Assembly (NCBI GenBank): GCA_964545205.1
Contig: CAZJFH010000106.1
Location: 1 to 10,404 of the forward strand
From: CAZJFH01 sp964545205
GTDB taxonomy: Bacteria; Pseudomonadota; Alphaproteobacteria; Rhodospirillales; Magnetospirillaceae
Length of the DNA stretch: 10,404 nt
Direction: 5' to 3'
Part shown: in pieces, positions 1 to 5,558 of the stretch
Layout of the letters: every line of letters starts with the position of its first letter
Position numbering within the stretch: the stretch's first letter is position 1
Notes under the pieces: model-generated
Told to the model about the DNA's origin: nothing
Seen by the model: only the letters and a program-made list of their open reading frames with translations
Databases searched by the model: none
Translations under genes and position numbers: made by a program

Positions 1-325
1 GCGCCATCTTGTTGGTCAGCGTGCCGGCGACGATCATCACGTCGGACTGGCGCGGGCTGGGCCGGAACACGACGCCGAAGCGGTCCATGTCGTAGCGCGA
101 GCAGCCGGCGTGCATCATCTCGACGGCGCAGCACGCCAGGCCGAAGGTCATCGGCCACATCGAGCCGGTGCGCGCCCAGTTGACCAGCTTGTCGACGCTG
201 GCCAGCACGAAGCCCTTCGAGCCCAGCTCGTCGGCCACCGCCTTGATGACATCGTCCTGGCCGGGACCGGGCGGGATCGGGAGACCCGACGGCACCGCGC
301 GATGGGTGTCGGAATTCACTCCCAT
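1..325 (-). CDS. nuoB: NADH-quinone oxidoreductase subunit B (NuoB), 3' end cut by window edge
   Basis: This is the N-terminal 108 residues of the complex I subunit that holds iron-sulfur cluster N2, the last cluster before quinone, in the peripheral arm on the cytoplasmic side of the membrane. The tandem cysteines C65-C66 lie in LACCAVEMMHAGCSRYDMDR, the family hallmark, and are two of the four N2 ligands. The other two should lie beyond the left edge. The stretch FRPSPRQSDVMIVAGTLTNK is also typical of NuoB. The ATG at 323-325 was chosen because it has a GGGAG ribosome-binding site about 7 bases upstream and because the family N-terminus fits. The start overlaps the last 10 bases of nuoA, so the two are probably translationally coupled, as usual in nuo operons, and nuoC and nuoD would be expected to follow off the left edge. 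The identity is secure; only completeness is lacking. Confidence 0.97.
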   Translation of the reverse strand, partial: MGVNSDTHRAVPSGLPIPPGPGQDDVIKAVADELGSKGFVLASVDKLVNWARTGSMWPMTFGLACCAVEMMHAGCSRYDMDRFGVVFRPSPRQSDVMIVAGTLTNKMA

Positions 326-684
326 TCCAAAGCTCCCTTCTTCCACTCGTAGATGAAGCCGATGGTCAGAACGCCCAGGAAGATGACCATCGACCAGAAT
401 CCGAACATCCCGATGGCGCCCAGCGACACCGCCCACGGGAACAGGAACGCGACCTCGAGGTCGAAGATGATGAACAGGATGGCGACGAGATAGAACCGCA
501 CCTCGAACTTCGAACGGGCGTCGCCGAACGCCTCGAAGCCGCATTCGTAGGCCGAGTTCTTCTCGACGTCGGGCTTCTGGCGCCCGATGACCCACGAGGC
601 CACGAAGATGATCAGCGAGATGGCGACGGCGATTCCGATGAAGATCAGGATCGGCAGGTATTCGAGGAGCAACGCTTCCATCAT
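316..684 (-). CDS. nuoA: NADH-quinone oxidoreductase subunit A (NuoA)
   Basis: NuoA is a small membrane subunit of proton-pumping complex I, next to the quinone-binding region. The 122-residue protein has three hydrophobic segments (about residues 9-31, 65-86 and 92-113). The loop between the first two carries the conserved ECGFEAFGDARSKFEVRFYL block, and the second helix holds the conserved acidic pair in LFIIFDLEVAFLFPW. Length and helix pattern are normal for the family. Two adjacent ATGs (684 and 681) are possible starts; a GGAAAGG sequence lies about 4 bases before the first and 7 before the second, so 681 may be the real one. It is the first nuo gene visible, with tRNA-Asp about 220 bases upstream on the same strand. 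I see no convincing promoter in between, so co-transcription with the tRNA or a promoter of unfamiliar type are both possible. Confidence 0.97.
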   Translation of the reverse strand: MMEALLLEYLPILIFIGIAVAISLIIFVASWVIGRQKPDVEKNSAYECGFEAFGDARSKFEVRFYLVAILFIIFDLEVAFLFPWAVSLGAIGMFGFWSMVIFLGVLTIGFIYEWKKGALEWE

Positions 685-903
685 GCGGCCTTTCCGTAAC
701 CCGTGCTGCGCTTCCCCGGGGACGATAGGCTTCGTCGCGTCGCGGCGTCACCGCACGGCTAGTAGCGACCAACTGGAAGGAAGGAGCTGGGCCTAGCGGA
801 TGTACGGAAAGAGCCGACCGACAGCGAGCGTGCCACGCCTCCTTCGAGGTAGATGCCGATCGCGCGAAACCGCTTCCCTCGGCGGAGCGAACGCTCTGGG
901 AAA
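685..903. other. Intergenic leader between tRNA-Asp and nuoA
   Basis: I find no credible gene in these 219 bases. An open frame that crosses the tRNA on the minus strand is only the tRNA read as protein. A perfect GAGCG-AA-CGCTC palindrome lies near 888-900, just after the tRNA 3' end, but no T-run follows it on the minus strand, so it does not look like an intrinsic terminator. The nuo promoter presumably lies here, but I cannot point to clear -35 and -10 boxes. Confidence 0.6.
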
Positions 904-980
904 TGGCGGGAGTGACGGGGCTCGAACCCGCGACCTCTGGCGTGACAGGCCAGCGCTCTAACCAACTGAGCTACACCCCC
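904..980 (-). tRNA. tRNA-Asp (anticodon GTC), CCA encoded
   Basis: Read on the minus strand, the gene folds into a complete cloverleaf. The acceptor stem GGGGGTG pairs with CACTCCC with one G-T wobble. The D arm is GCTC/GAGC with loop AGTTGGTTA. The anticodon stem CTGGC/GCCAG encloses the 7-base loop CTGTCAC, giving anticodon GTC for aspartate. The variable loop is AGGTC and the T arm is GCGGG-TTCGAGC-CCCGT. The discriminator base is G, as expected for tRNA-Asp, and the terminal CCA is encoded (904-906). All arms have standard lengths, so this is an intact elongator tRNA. Confidence 0.97.
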
Positions 981-1007
981 GTTGCGGAACCCGCGCGGGT
1001 GGCGCTG

Positions 1008-1035
1008 ATTTAAATCAGGCCCTCCCCACTGTCAA
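1008..1035 (-). promoter_or_regulatory. Sigma-70-type promoter for tRNA-Asp
   Basis: On the minus strand a perfect -35 box TTGACA (1035-1030) is followed, after 16 bases, by TTAAAT (1013-1008), which matches four of six positions of TATAAT. Transcription would start around 1001, about 20 bases before the mature tRNA. The DNA between the -10 box and the gene is GC-rich, as in discriminators of stringently controlled stable-RNA promoters. The position relative to the tRNA is what makes the call persuasive. The -10 box lies inside a 14-base palindrome. Confidence 0.65.
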
Positions 1036-1368
1036 GCAAACAAGCCGCCTCCACCCTGTACCGATCGAATGACCCCCGCGCCGCAGTCGTGGGCGGGCCT
1101 GTAGCCTGCAAGTTGCCGGAGGCGGTTTATTATGTCGAAAGCAGGGAAAATCAGTCGGAAATCCCTTGCGCCGGCCCGTGGCGAAGCCATTCGGCCGGAT
1201 CCATTCAGGTTTTTTACGGGGATGGTACTGCGCCACGACAGGCGCCCCAGCGAGCCCCCGCGATCTATCCATTCGTATATTGTCGCGTATCAAGCGTTTG
1301 GCTAGGTTGCACTGCGGAAAACAGCCACCAGCGCGGCATGCTACCCCCATGGGTGGGATCGCGATCAC

Positions 1369-1397
1369 GCCCGCGGCCGGCCTTGCCGGCCGCGGGC
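1369..1397. repeat. Perfect 13-bp inverted repeat (hairpin) just before nudC
   Basis: The arms GCCCGCGGCCGGC (1369-1381) and GCCGGCCGCGGGC (1385-1397) are exact reverse complements separated by only three bases (CTT). In RNA this would be a very stable hairpin. No T-run follows on either strand, so it is not a classical intrinsic terminator. It ends 20 bases before the nudC start codon and, if transcribed, would lie in the 5' leader beside the ribosome-binding region. Confidence 0.8.
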
Positions 1398-1417
1398 GGC
1401 CATGCCAATGTCCGGAC

Positions 1418-2323
1418 ATGGATGCCCTGCTTTACGGCGGCTTGACGCTCGACCGCGCCGCGGAGCTGCGCCGTGATCCCGCGCGCCTGGCGGCGCTGAG
1501 CGACGGGGATTCGGTGCGAATTCTCCCCTATTGGCGCGGACGCGCCCTGATCGACGACGCCCAGCGCGCGATCGCCGCCGCCGGCGCCGCCGGCCGCGCC
1601 CTGCGCGACGCCGCCGCCGAGGTCGTGTTCCTGGGAATCGATTCGGCCGGCGCCTGGTTCGTCGCCGACGTCTCGGCGCTGCCGGGCGACGAGGATGTCG
1701 GGCCCGATCTCGGGCTCGGCGGCCGGTTCGCGCCCTTGCGCGGCGTCGCGGCGGCGCTGCCGGCGGCCGAGGCCGCCCTGCTGGGATACGGGCGGGCGAT
1801 GCTGCACTGGCACCGGCGCCACCGCCATTGCGGCGCCTGCGGCGGCGCGACCACGGCCACCCAGGGCGGGCATGTCCGTCGGTGCGACGCCTGCGGTCTC
1901 GATCACTTTCCGCGCACCGACCCGGCCGTGATCGTCCTGGTCGCCGACGGCGACCGCTGCCTGCTGGGCCGCCAGCCGCACTGGCCGCCGGGGATGTATT
2001 CGTGCCTGGCCGGTTTCGTCGAGCCCGGCGAATCGCTCGAGGAGGCGACGGCCCGCGAAGTGCGCGAGGAAACCGGCATCGAGATCGCGGCGCCGCGCTA
2101 CCGCGCGTCGCAGCCGTGGCCGTTTCCGGGATCGCTGATGGTCGGCTTCGACGCCCGCGCGGTCGGCGGCGCGTTGCGGGTCGACCCGCACGAGCTCGAG
2201 GACGCGCGCTGGTTCACGGCGGCCGAGGTCGCGGCCTTCGACGGCAGCCCGCATTTCCTGCCGCGTCGGGACAGCATCGCGCGCTGGCTGGTCGAAGCCT
2301 GGCTGTCCGACACCTCAGGCTGA
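1418..2323 (+). CDS. nudC: NADH pyrophosphatase / NAD-RNA decapping Nudix hydrolase (NudC)
   Basis: NudC hydrolyses NAD(H) to NMN(H) and AMP and, in well-studied members, removes NAD caps from RNA 5' ends. The 301-residue product has the full domain order. An N-terminal NudC-like domain (about 1-125) is followed by a zinc ribbon with C138, C141, C156 and C159. The Nudix fold then carries a complete Nudix box starting at G199, with E205 and the metal-binding REVREETGI at 213-221. Next comes the subfamily signature SQPWPFPGS at 231-239, which separates NADH pyrophosphatases from other Nudix enzymes. It is longer than the 257-residue E. coli protein, mostly at the N-terminus. I chose the ATG at 1418 because the family-like sequence begins there; the next in-frame ATG upstream (1349) would read through the hairpin. 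Neither start has an obvious Shine-Dalgarno sequence, and the chosen ATG lies in a 12-base palindrome. It is a single-gene unit on the plus strand. Confidence 0.95.
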   Translation: MDALLYGGLTLDRAAELRRDPARLAALSDGDSVRILPYWRGRALIDDAQRAIAAAGAAGRALRDAAAEVVFLGIDSAGAWFVADVSALPGDEDVGPDLGLGGRFAPLRGVAAALPAAEAALLGYGRAMLHWHRRHRHCGACGGATTATQGGHVRRCDACGLDHFPRTDPAVIVLVADGDRCLLGRQPHWPPGMYSCLAGFVEPGESLEEATAREVREETGIEIAAPRYRASQPWPFPGSLMVGFDARAVGGALRVDPHELEDARWFTAAEVAAFDGSPHFLPRRDSIARWLVEAWLSDTSG

Positions 2324-2530
2324 GAAGCCCGTCGCCGATCTTTACACCTGGGGATGCGCGTCGCCGCGCCGGAAGCGGCCGCCCCGCGTCCATGCTCGAC
2401 TTCGGCGATGCTGGTACGGGGGTTGCACGGTGGCTGGCTGGCTGGCAGGAGCCCAAGAACGATAAGCCACACGGTAGGACGGCGGGCCGGACCCGCCGGC
2501 GCTGCGCCGGCGACCGGCGCGCAGGATCTC
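2324..2530. other. Structured region after nudC
   Basis: These bases hold no convincing gene; the open frames on both strands are high-GC chance frames. On the plus strand several hairpins lie in a row before the terminator: GTGGCT/AGCCAC (2430-2435 with 2465-2470), GGCGGG/CCCGCC (2481-2486 with 2492-2497), and the near-perfect palindrome CGCCGGCGCTGCGCCGGCG (about 2494-2512), which competes with the second. This could be a long nudC 3' untranslated region or a separate small RNA. I see no match to tmRNA, SRP RNA, 6S RNA or RNase P RNA. Confidence 0.4.
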
Positions 2531-2559
2531 GGGCGGGGCACGGGCCCCGCCCTTTCTTT
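2531..2559 (+). terminator. Intrinsic terminator downstream of nudC
   Basis: GGGCGGGGC (2531-2539) and GCCCCGCCC (2544-2552) form a perfect 9-bp GC stem with a 4-base loop, followed directly by TTTCTTT. The T-run points to the plus strand, that is, transcription arriving from nudC. The stem ends 13 bases before the stop codon of the convergent ferredoxin gene, so it may also help end that transcript, although no T-run serves the minus strand. Confidence 0.8.
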
Positions 2560-2565
2560 GCCCGG

Positions 2566-2811
2566 TCAGGCGTGCAGGGATTCGAACTTCGCCTGCAGCT
2601 CGTCCTGGGTCTCCGGGTGATTCGGATCCTTCTGGATGCAGTCGGCCGGGCACACAAGCACGCACTGGGGCTCGTCCTCGGCGCCGACGCACTCGGTGCA
2701 CTTCGCCGGGTCGATGACGTAGATCGGGTCGCCCTCGGTGATCGCCTCGTTGGGGCAGACCGGCACGCAGGCGTCGCAGCTTGTGCAGTCGTCGAGAATG
2801 ATCAGAGCCAT
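2566..2811 (-). CDS. YfhL-type 2[4Fe-4S] ferredoxin
   Basis: This 81-residue soluble electron carrier has two four-cysteine cluster motifs. C9, C12, C15 and C19 form CX2CX2CX3CP. C38, C41, C50 and C54 form CX2CX8CX3CP, with the wider eight-residue spacing typical of the Allochromatium/YfhL branch. A ninth cysteine (C58) follows. The second motif begins in KCTECVG, and the tail KDPNHPETQDELQAKFESLH matches the C-terminal extension of YfhL closely. The start at 2811 is supported by a purine-rich AGGAAAG sequence just upstream. The partner enzyme cannot be inferred: no oxidoreductase that would obviously use it is adjacent, and nuo lies across nudC. It faces the ferritin-like gene at 3045 across a divergent 233-base gap. 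I leave the symbol blank because ferredoxin names differ between alphaproteobacteria. Confidence 0.93.
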   Translation of the reverse strand: MALIILDDCTSCDACVPVCPNEAITEGDPIYVIDPAKCTECVGAEDEPQCVLVCPADCIQKDPNHPETQDELQAKFESLHA

Positions 2812-3044
2812 GTTTCTTCTTTCCTCTCTCTCCTAGTCGTCGCGCCGCGATGGCGCGGCGGCGCGCCCGCCGGTGCGCCGACCAAAGGCCATATATCCAG
2901 ACCGTCCCTTTCTACGCCAGAAGAATCAGCAATCGGTGATACGACCACCCGTTCGGGCGGTCGATGCTTTCAATTTGCCGCCGAGTCGCCTATCACGGTT
3001 CTCGGCACTGCGACGCCCAACGACATTGAAGCGAGCGAGAGGAA
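2812..3044. promoter_or_regulatory. Divergent intergenic region with imperfect inverted repeat
   Basis: The 233 bases separate the leftward ferredoxin gene from the rightward ferritin-like gene, so promoters for both should be here. An imperfect inverted repeat, CGACCACCC (2942-2950) and GGGCGGTCG (2955-2963), has 8 of 9 pairs matched around a 4-base spacer and could be an operator or a small hairpin. A TATATG on the minus strand near 2890 resembles a -10 box, but I find no good -35 box at the right distance. No gene is supported here. Confidence 0.35.
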
Positions 3045-3539
3045 ATGATCACCCCCGATGCCACCATGGCGCAGAGCGCCGCGGAACTGCTGGGACTCTG
3101 CCGGGCCATCGACGCGGCCAGCGCCGAGCAGCTCGAGGAGCTGGCGGACTCCTTCGCCATGTCCAACAACCGCGACGGCGCCGGCGAGCTCGTCTGGCTG
3201 GCCGAATGGAAGACCGCCCATGCGGAGGGGATCGCGGCGCCGCCCACCGCCGGCATCGTCGACTGGTACTGCGTCGATCCCGGCGATCCCGAGGCCCTGC
3301 ACTACCTGATGTGGCCGTGGCACCTGGTCGGGGTGGCGCTGGACAACGAATCGCGGATGCGGGATCTGTTCCTCCAGGCCGGCCGCGACGCCGCCGACCC
3401 GGCGATCAAAGCCGCCGCCCAGCAGCTCGTGGCGCGCCAGGACGCCAACATCGCCGAACTCGAGGCGCGCCGCCGCACCCTGCCGGAACCGCCCGCCCAC
3501 TGGGACGACGACCCCGACCCGCCGTTCTTCGACCAGTAG
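3045..3539 (+). CDS. Degenerate ferritin/rubrerythrin-like protein
   Basis: The 164-residue protein is mostly helical, with no signal peptide or membrane segment. Helix 2 (about 47-62, LVWLAEWKTAHAEG) and helices 3-4 (about 95-145) have the rhythm of bacterial ferritin-like or rubrerythrin-like proteins, and the WDDDPDP tail also fits that group. However, the expected iron ligands are mostly absent. E54, H59 and E102 remain, but the ExxH position in helix 2 has K56, and helix 4 has Q132 and N135 where E and H are expected. This suggests a ferritin fold with no working diiron site, or a different ligand set. This is an assignment by eye, so a plain hypothetical protein is the alternative. At the 3045 start the GAGAGG ribosome-binding site is only 2 bases away; the next ATG at 3066 has none nearby. 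The gene converges on the DUF805 gene 36 bases away. Confidence 0.6.
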   Translation: MITPDATMAQSAAELLGLCRAIDAASAEQLEELADSFAMSNNRDGAGELVWLAEWKTAHAEGIAAPPTAGIVDWYCVDPGDPEALHYLMWPWHLVGVALDNESRMRDLFLQAGRDAADPAIKAAAQQLVARQDANIAELEARRRTLPEPPAHWDDDPDPPFFDQ

Positions 3540-3549
3540 GCCCGTCCCG

Positions 3550-3567
3550 GCCGTCCGGATCGACGGC
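3550..3567. terminator. Small hairpin between convergent genes (possible bidirectional terminator)
   Basis: GCCGTC (3550-3555) and GACGGC (3562-3567) form a 6-bp stem with a 6-base loop in the only 36 bases between two converging genes. There is no T-run on either strand, so any role in termination is inferred from position. Confidence 0.25.
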
Positions 3568-3575
3568 GGAGCCGA

Positions 3576-4148
3576 TCACTCGGCCTCGGCCGGCACCCCC
3601 TTGATGCGGGCCAGGCGCGCCTCGAATTCCGGCGAGCGCTCCGCGCCGCGCTTGAGCCAGCCGCCGCCGGCCGCTTCGGGCTCGGCCACCGGCGCCGGCT
3701 GGCGAAGACGCGCCGGGCGCTGGGCCGAGCGGCCGAACCCGCTCCGCGGCTCGTGCGGGCCGGCCATGGCCGGCGCCGGCCTTGCGTCGTCGAGCGCCTT
3801 GCGCAGCCACTCCGGCGCGTAGGCCTCGTCGCCGTACCGGTTCGGCCCCGGGGTGCCGGGCAGGAACAGGCATTCGACGAACAGCCAGATCGCCCCGATC
3901 ACCGGCACGAAGGCGATCAGGACGAACCAGCCGGACCGGTCGCGGTCGTGGACCCGCTTGACCATGGTCGCGATGCCCGACCACATCAGCAGCGGCAGCG
4001 CGGCAAGCCAGATCAGCAGCAGCTCGGGAAGGACGGAGATCGCGACGCCGAGGAACGTCACGAACAGGTTGGCGCTGAAGCCGACGACCAGATAGAGCAT
4101 CCGGCCGATCCGTCCCTCGAGCCCGAACAGCAGTTGCATCAGCGTCAT
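3576..4148 (-). CDS. DUF805 family membrane protein with Pro/Ala-rich tail
   Basis: This 190-residue inner-membrane protein has unknown function. Residues 1-110 carry the DUF805 pattern: an N-terminal GRIGR motif, hydrophobic segments at about 17-38, 41-60 and 74-96, then KRVHDRDRSGW before the last helix and LPGTPGPNRYGD after it. From about residue 118 to 190 there is a cytosolic-looking low-complexity region rich in Pro, Ala and Arg, ending in a short predicted helix (RSPEFEARLARIKG). That tail is longer than in minimal DUF805 proteins. The ATG at 4148 was preferred because the family sequence starts there and it follows a G-rich stretch; a TTG at 4178 would add ten residues. The gene lies 99 bases downstream of the chemoreceptor gene on the same strand. 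I do not infer a shared function. Confidence 0.88.
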   Translation of the reverse strand: MTLMQLLFGLEGRIGRMLYLVVGFSANLFVTFLGVAISVLPELLLIWLAALPLLMWSGIATMVKRVHDRDRSGWFVLIAFVPVIGAIWLFVECLFLPGTPGPNRYGDEAYAPEWLRKALDDARPAPAMAGPHEPRSGFGRSAQRPARLRQPAPVAEPEAAGGGWLKRGAERSPEFEARLARIKGVPAEAE

Positions 4149-4212
4149 GGCGCCCGCCCCCCGATTATCTTTCGACAATCAGCGTAGCACCGGCGGGACG
4201 GCCGGGAAATGC

Positions 4213-4240
4213 GGAAACGCGCCCTGGTCGAACCGGGCGC
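4213..4240 (-). terminator. Possible terminator after the chemoreceptor gene
   Basis: On the minus strand a stem GCGCCC-GGT with loop TCG closes against ACC-(A)-GGGCGC (4219-4240) with one bulged base, and is followed by GTTTCC. The hairpin begins 7 bases after the chemoreceptor stop codon. The T-run is short, so termination may be partial and read-through into the DUF805 gene is possible. Confidence 0.4.
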
Positions 4241-4247
4241 GCCCCGC

Positions 4248-5558
4248 TCACGCGACCTTGCGCACCTCGATCAGGAAGCCTTCGACCTGCCCGCGCAGCG
4301 TCTCGGCCTGGCGCGACAGTTCGCCGGCCGCTTCCAGCACCTCCTTGGCGGAGTGGCCGGTTTCGGAGGTGCCCTGGGTCACCTCCCGGATGCGGTTCGT
4401 CACCTCGGTGGTGCCCCTCGAGGCCTGTTCGACATTGCGGGCGATCTCCTGGGTGGCGGCGCCCTGCTCCTCGACGGCGCCGGCGATCGCGGCCGAGGAC
4501 TGGCTGATCATGCGGATCTGGCCGGCGATGCCCTGGATGGCGCCGGCGGCCTCGCCGGTCGCCGTCTGGATCGCCGCGATCTGGCTTTCGATCTCGCTGG
4601 TGGCGCGGGCGGTCTGGTTGGCGAGCGCCTTGACCTCGTTGGCGACGACCGCGAAGCCCTTGCCGGCCTCGCCGGCGCGCGCCGCCTCGATCGTGGCGTT
4701 CAACGCCAGCAGGTTGGTCTGGCCGGCGATGTCGTTGATCAGCCCGATGACCTCGCCGACCTTCTCGGCGGCGCGCAGCAGGCTCTGGACCATGCCGTCG
4801 GCGCGTTCGGCCTCGGACACCGCGGTCTGCGCCATCTGCGCCGAGCGCGCGACCTGGCCGCTGATCTCCTGGATGCTGGCCGAGAGCTCGTCGGCGGCGG
4901 CGGCCACCGTCTCGACGTTGACCGAGGCGACCTCGGCGGCGGCGGCGACCGCGTCGGCCTCGGCGCTGGTCGAATCGGCGACGTGCTCCATCGAGGCCGA
5001 TGTCGCCTGCAACTCGGTGGCCGCCGAGGCGACCATCTCGACGACCTTCTGCACGCTGACCTCGAAACCGTCGGCGACCGTGGCGAAGGACCGGACCTTC
5101 GACGACATGCCGTCGGTGGCGGCGTTGATGGTGCGGGCGCCGTGCAGGAAGCTGCCGACCATGCCCTTCTCGATGATCCGGCGGAAGTACTTGTTGTCGG
5201 CGACGTGCTGCATCGACGCCGCCGCCTCGCGCACGAACGCGTCGGTGCGGTCGATCAGCTCGTTGACGTTCCACATGATCTCGCCGAGATCGCCGCCCTC
5301 GTCGATGCCGACGATCCGCGCCTCGAAATCGCCCCGCGAGACCTGGCGGCAGACGGTGGCCATGCGCCCGAGCGCGGCGGCGACCCGGCGCAGATACCAG
5401 AACGTCGCTCCCGCGGCGGCGGCGGCGGCGAGCAGCGCCACGGCGGCGAACGCCGGCAACTGCCCCAGCGCCAGCCCCGCGACCGCGCCGGTGACGGCGG
5501 CGCCGCCGGCGAGCGCGGCGCCGGCCTGCGCCCTAGAGAGAGAAGACCCAGCGATCAT
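4248..5558 (-). CDS. Methyl-accepting chemotaxis protein without its own PAS or periplasmic sensor domain
   Basis: This 436-residue chemoreceptor is expected to control the CheA kinase through CheW. Two closely spaced membrane helices (about 11-32 and 34-56) leave essentially no periplasmic loop, so the sensed signal should be cytoplasmic. A HAMP-like stretch (about 55-107) follows, then a conserved-looking block (about 84-150, with MWNVNELIDRTDAFVREA and KYFRRIIEKGM). The long signalling coiled coil runs from about 160 to the end. Its hairpin tip at about 266-302 (INDIAGQTNLLALNATIEAA, then RAGEAGKGFAVVANEVK) is the hallmark of the family. There is no C-terminal CheR-tethering pentapeptide. 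The ATG at 5558 lies inside the end of the upstream PAS gene (26-base overlap) with an AGAAGGGG ribosome-binding site about 8 bases before it, so translation is probably coupled. No other che genes are in the window. Confidence 0.95.
   Translation of the reverse strand: MIAGSSLSRAQAGAALAGGAAVTGAVAGLALGQLPAFAAVALLAAAAAAGATFWYLRRVAAALGRMATVCRQVSRGDFEARIVGIDEGGDLGEIMWNVNELIDRTDAFVREAAASMQHVADNKYFRRIIEKGMVGSFLHGARTINAATDGMSSKVRSFATVADGFEVSVQKVVEMVASAATELQATSASMEHVADSTSAEADAVAAAAEVASVNVETVAAAADELSASIQEISGQVARSAQMAQTAVSEAERADGMVQSLLRAAEKVGEVIGLINDIAGQTNLLALNATIEAARAGEAGKGFAVVANEVKALANQTARATSEIESQIAAIQTATGEAAGAIQGIAGQIRMISQSSAAIAGAVEEQGAATQEIARNVEQASRGTTEVTNRIREVTQGTSETGHSAKEVLEAAGELSRQAETLRGQVEGFLIEVRKVA

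Larger units (their letters stand above)
981..1417. other. 437-base gap between tRNA-Asp and nudC
   Basis: The right-hand end of this gap is highly structured (see the hairpin at 1369-1397), and the left end carries the tRNA promoter. The middle, about 1110-1345, is visibly less GC-rich than the flanking genes. It contains one small plus-strand reading frame of 57 codons at 1132-1305 (starting MSKAGKISRK) with a good GGAGG ribosome-binding site 9 bases before its ATG. Its third codon positions do not show the strong G/C preference of neighbouring genes and I recognise no family, so I do not call it as a gene. Longer frames here, including the 5' extension of the nudC frame, look like chance. 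The nudC promoter is presumably in this interval. Confidence 0.5.

Noticed and set aside
759..965. 68-codon minus-strand frame over the tRNA
   Set aside because: Its opening residues are simply the tRNA-Asp sequence translated, a well-known false call.
1300..1345. Possible phasin-type (PhaR) operator around TTGCACTGC
   Set aside because: A single partial resemblance with no symmetrical second half and no polyhydroxyalkanoate gene nearby.
1166..1417. 5' extension of nudC by 84 codons
   Set aside because: The extension reads through the less GC-rich gap and the strong hairpin, has no family similarity, and would make NudC far longer than usual.
2428..2446. GGCTGGCTGGCTGGC short tandem repeat
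   Set aside because: Only about four copies of a 4-base unit in GC-rich DNA; too short to treat as a phase-variable or meaningful repeat.
1531..3048. 505-codon plus-strand frame through nudC and the ferredoxin region
   Set aside because: It is out of frame with nudC, crosses a strong terminator and a convergent gene, and has an Arg-rich chance composition.
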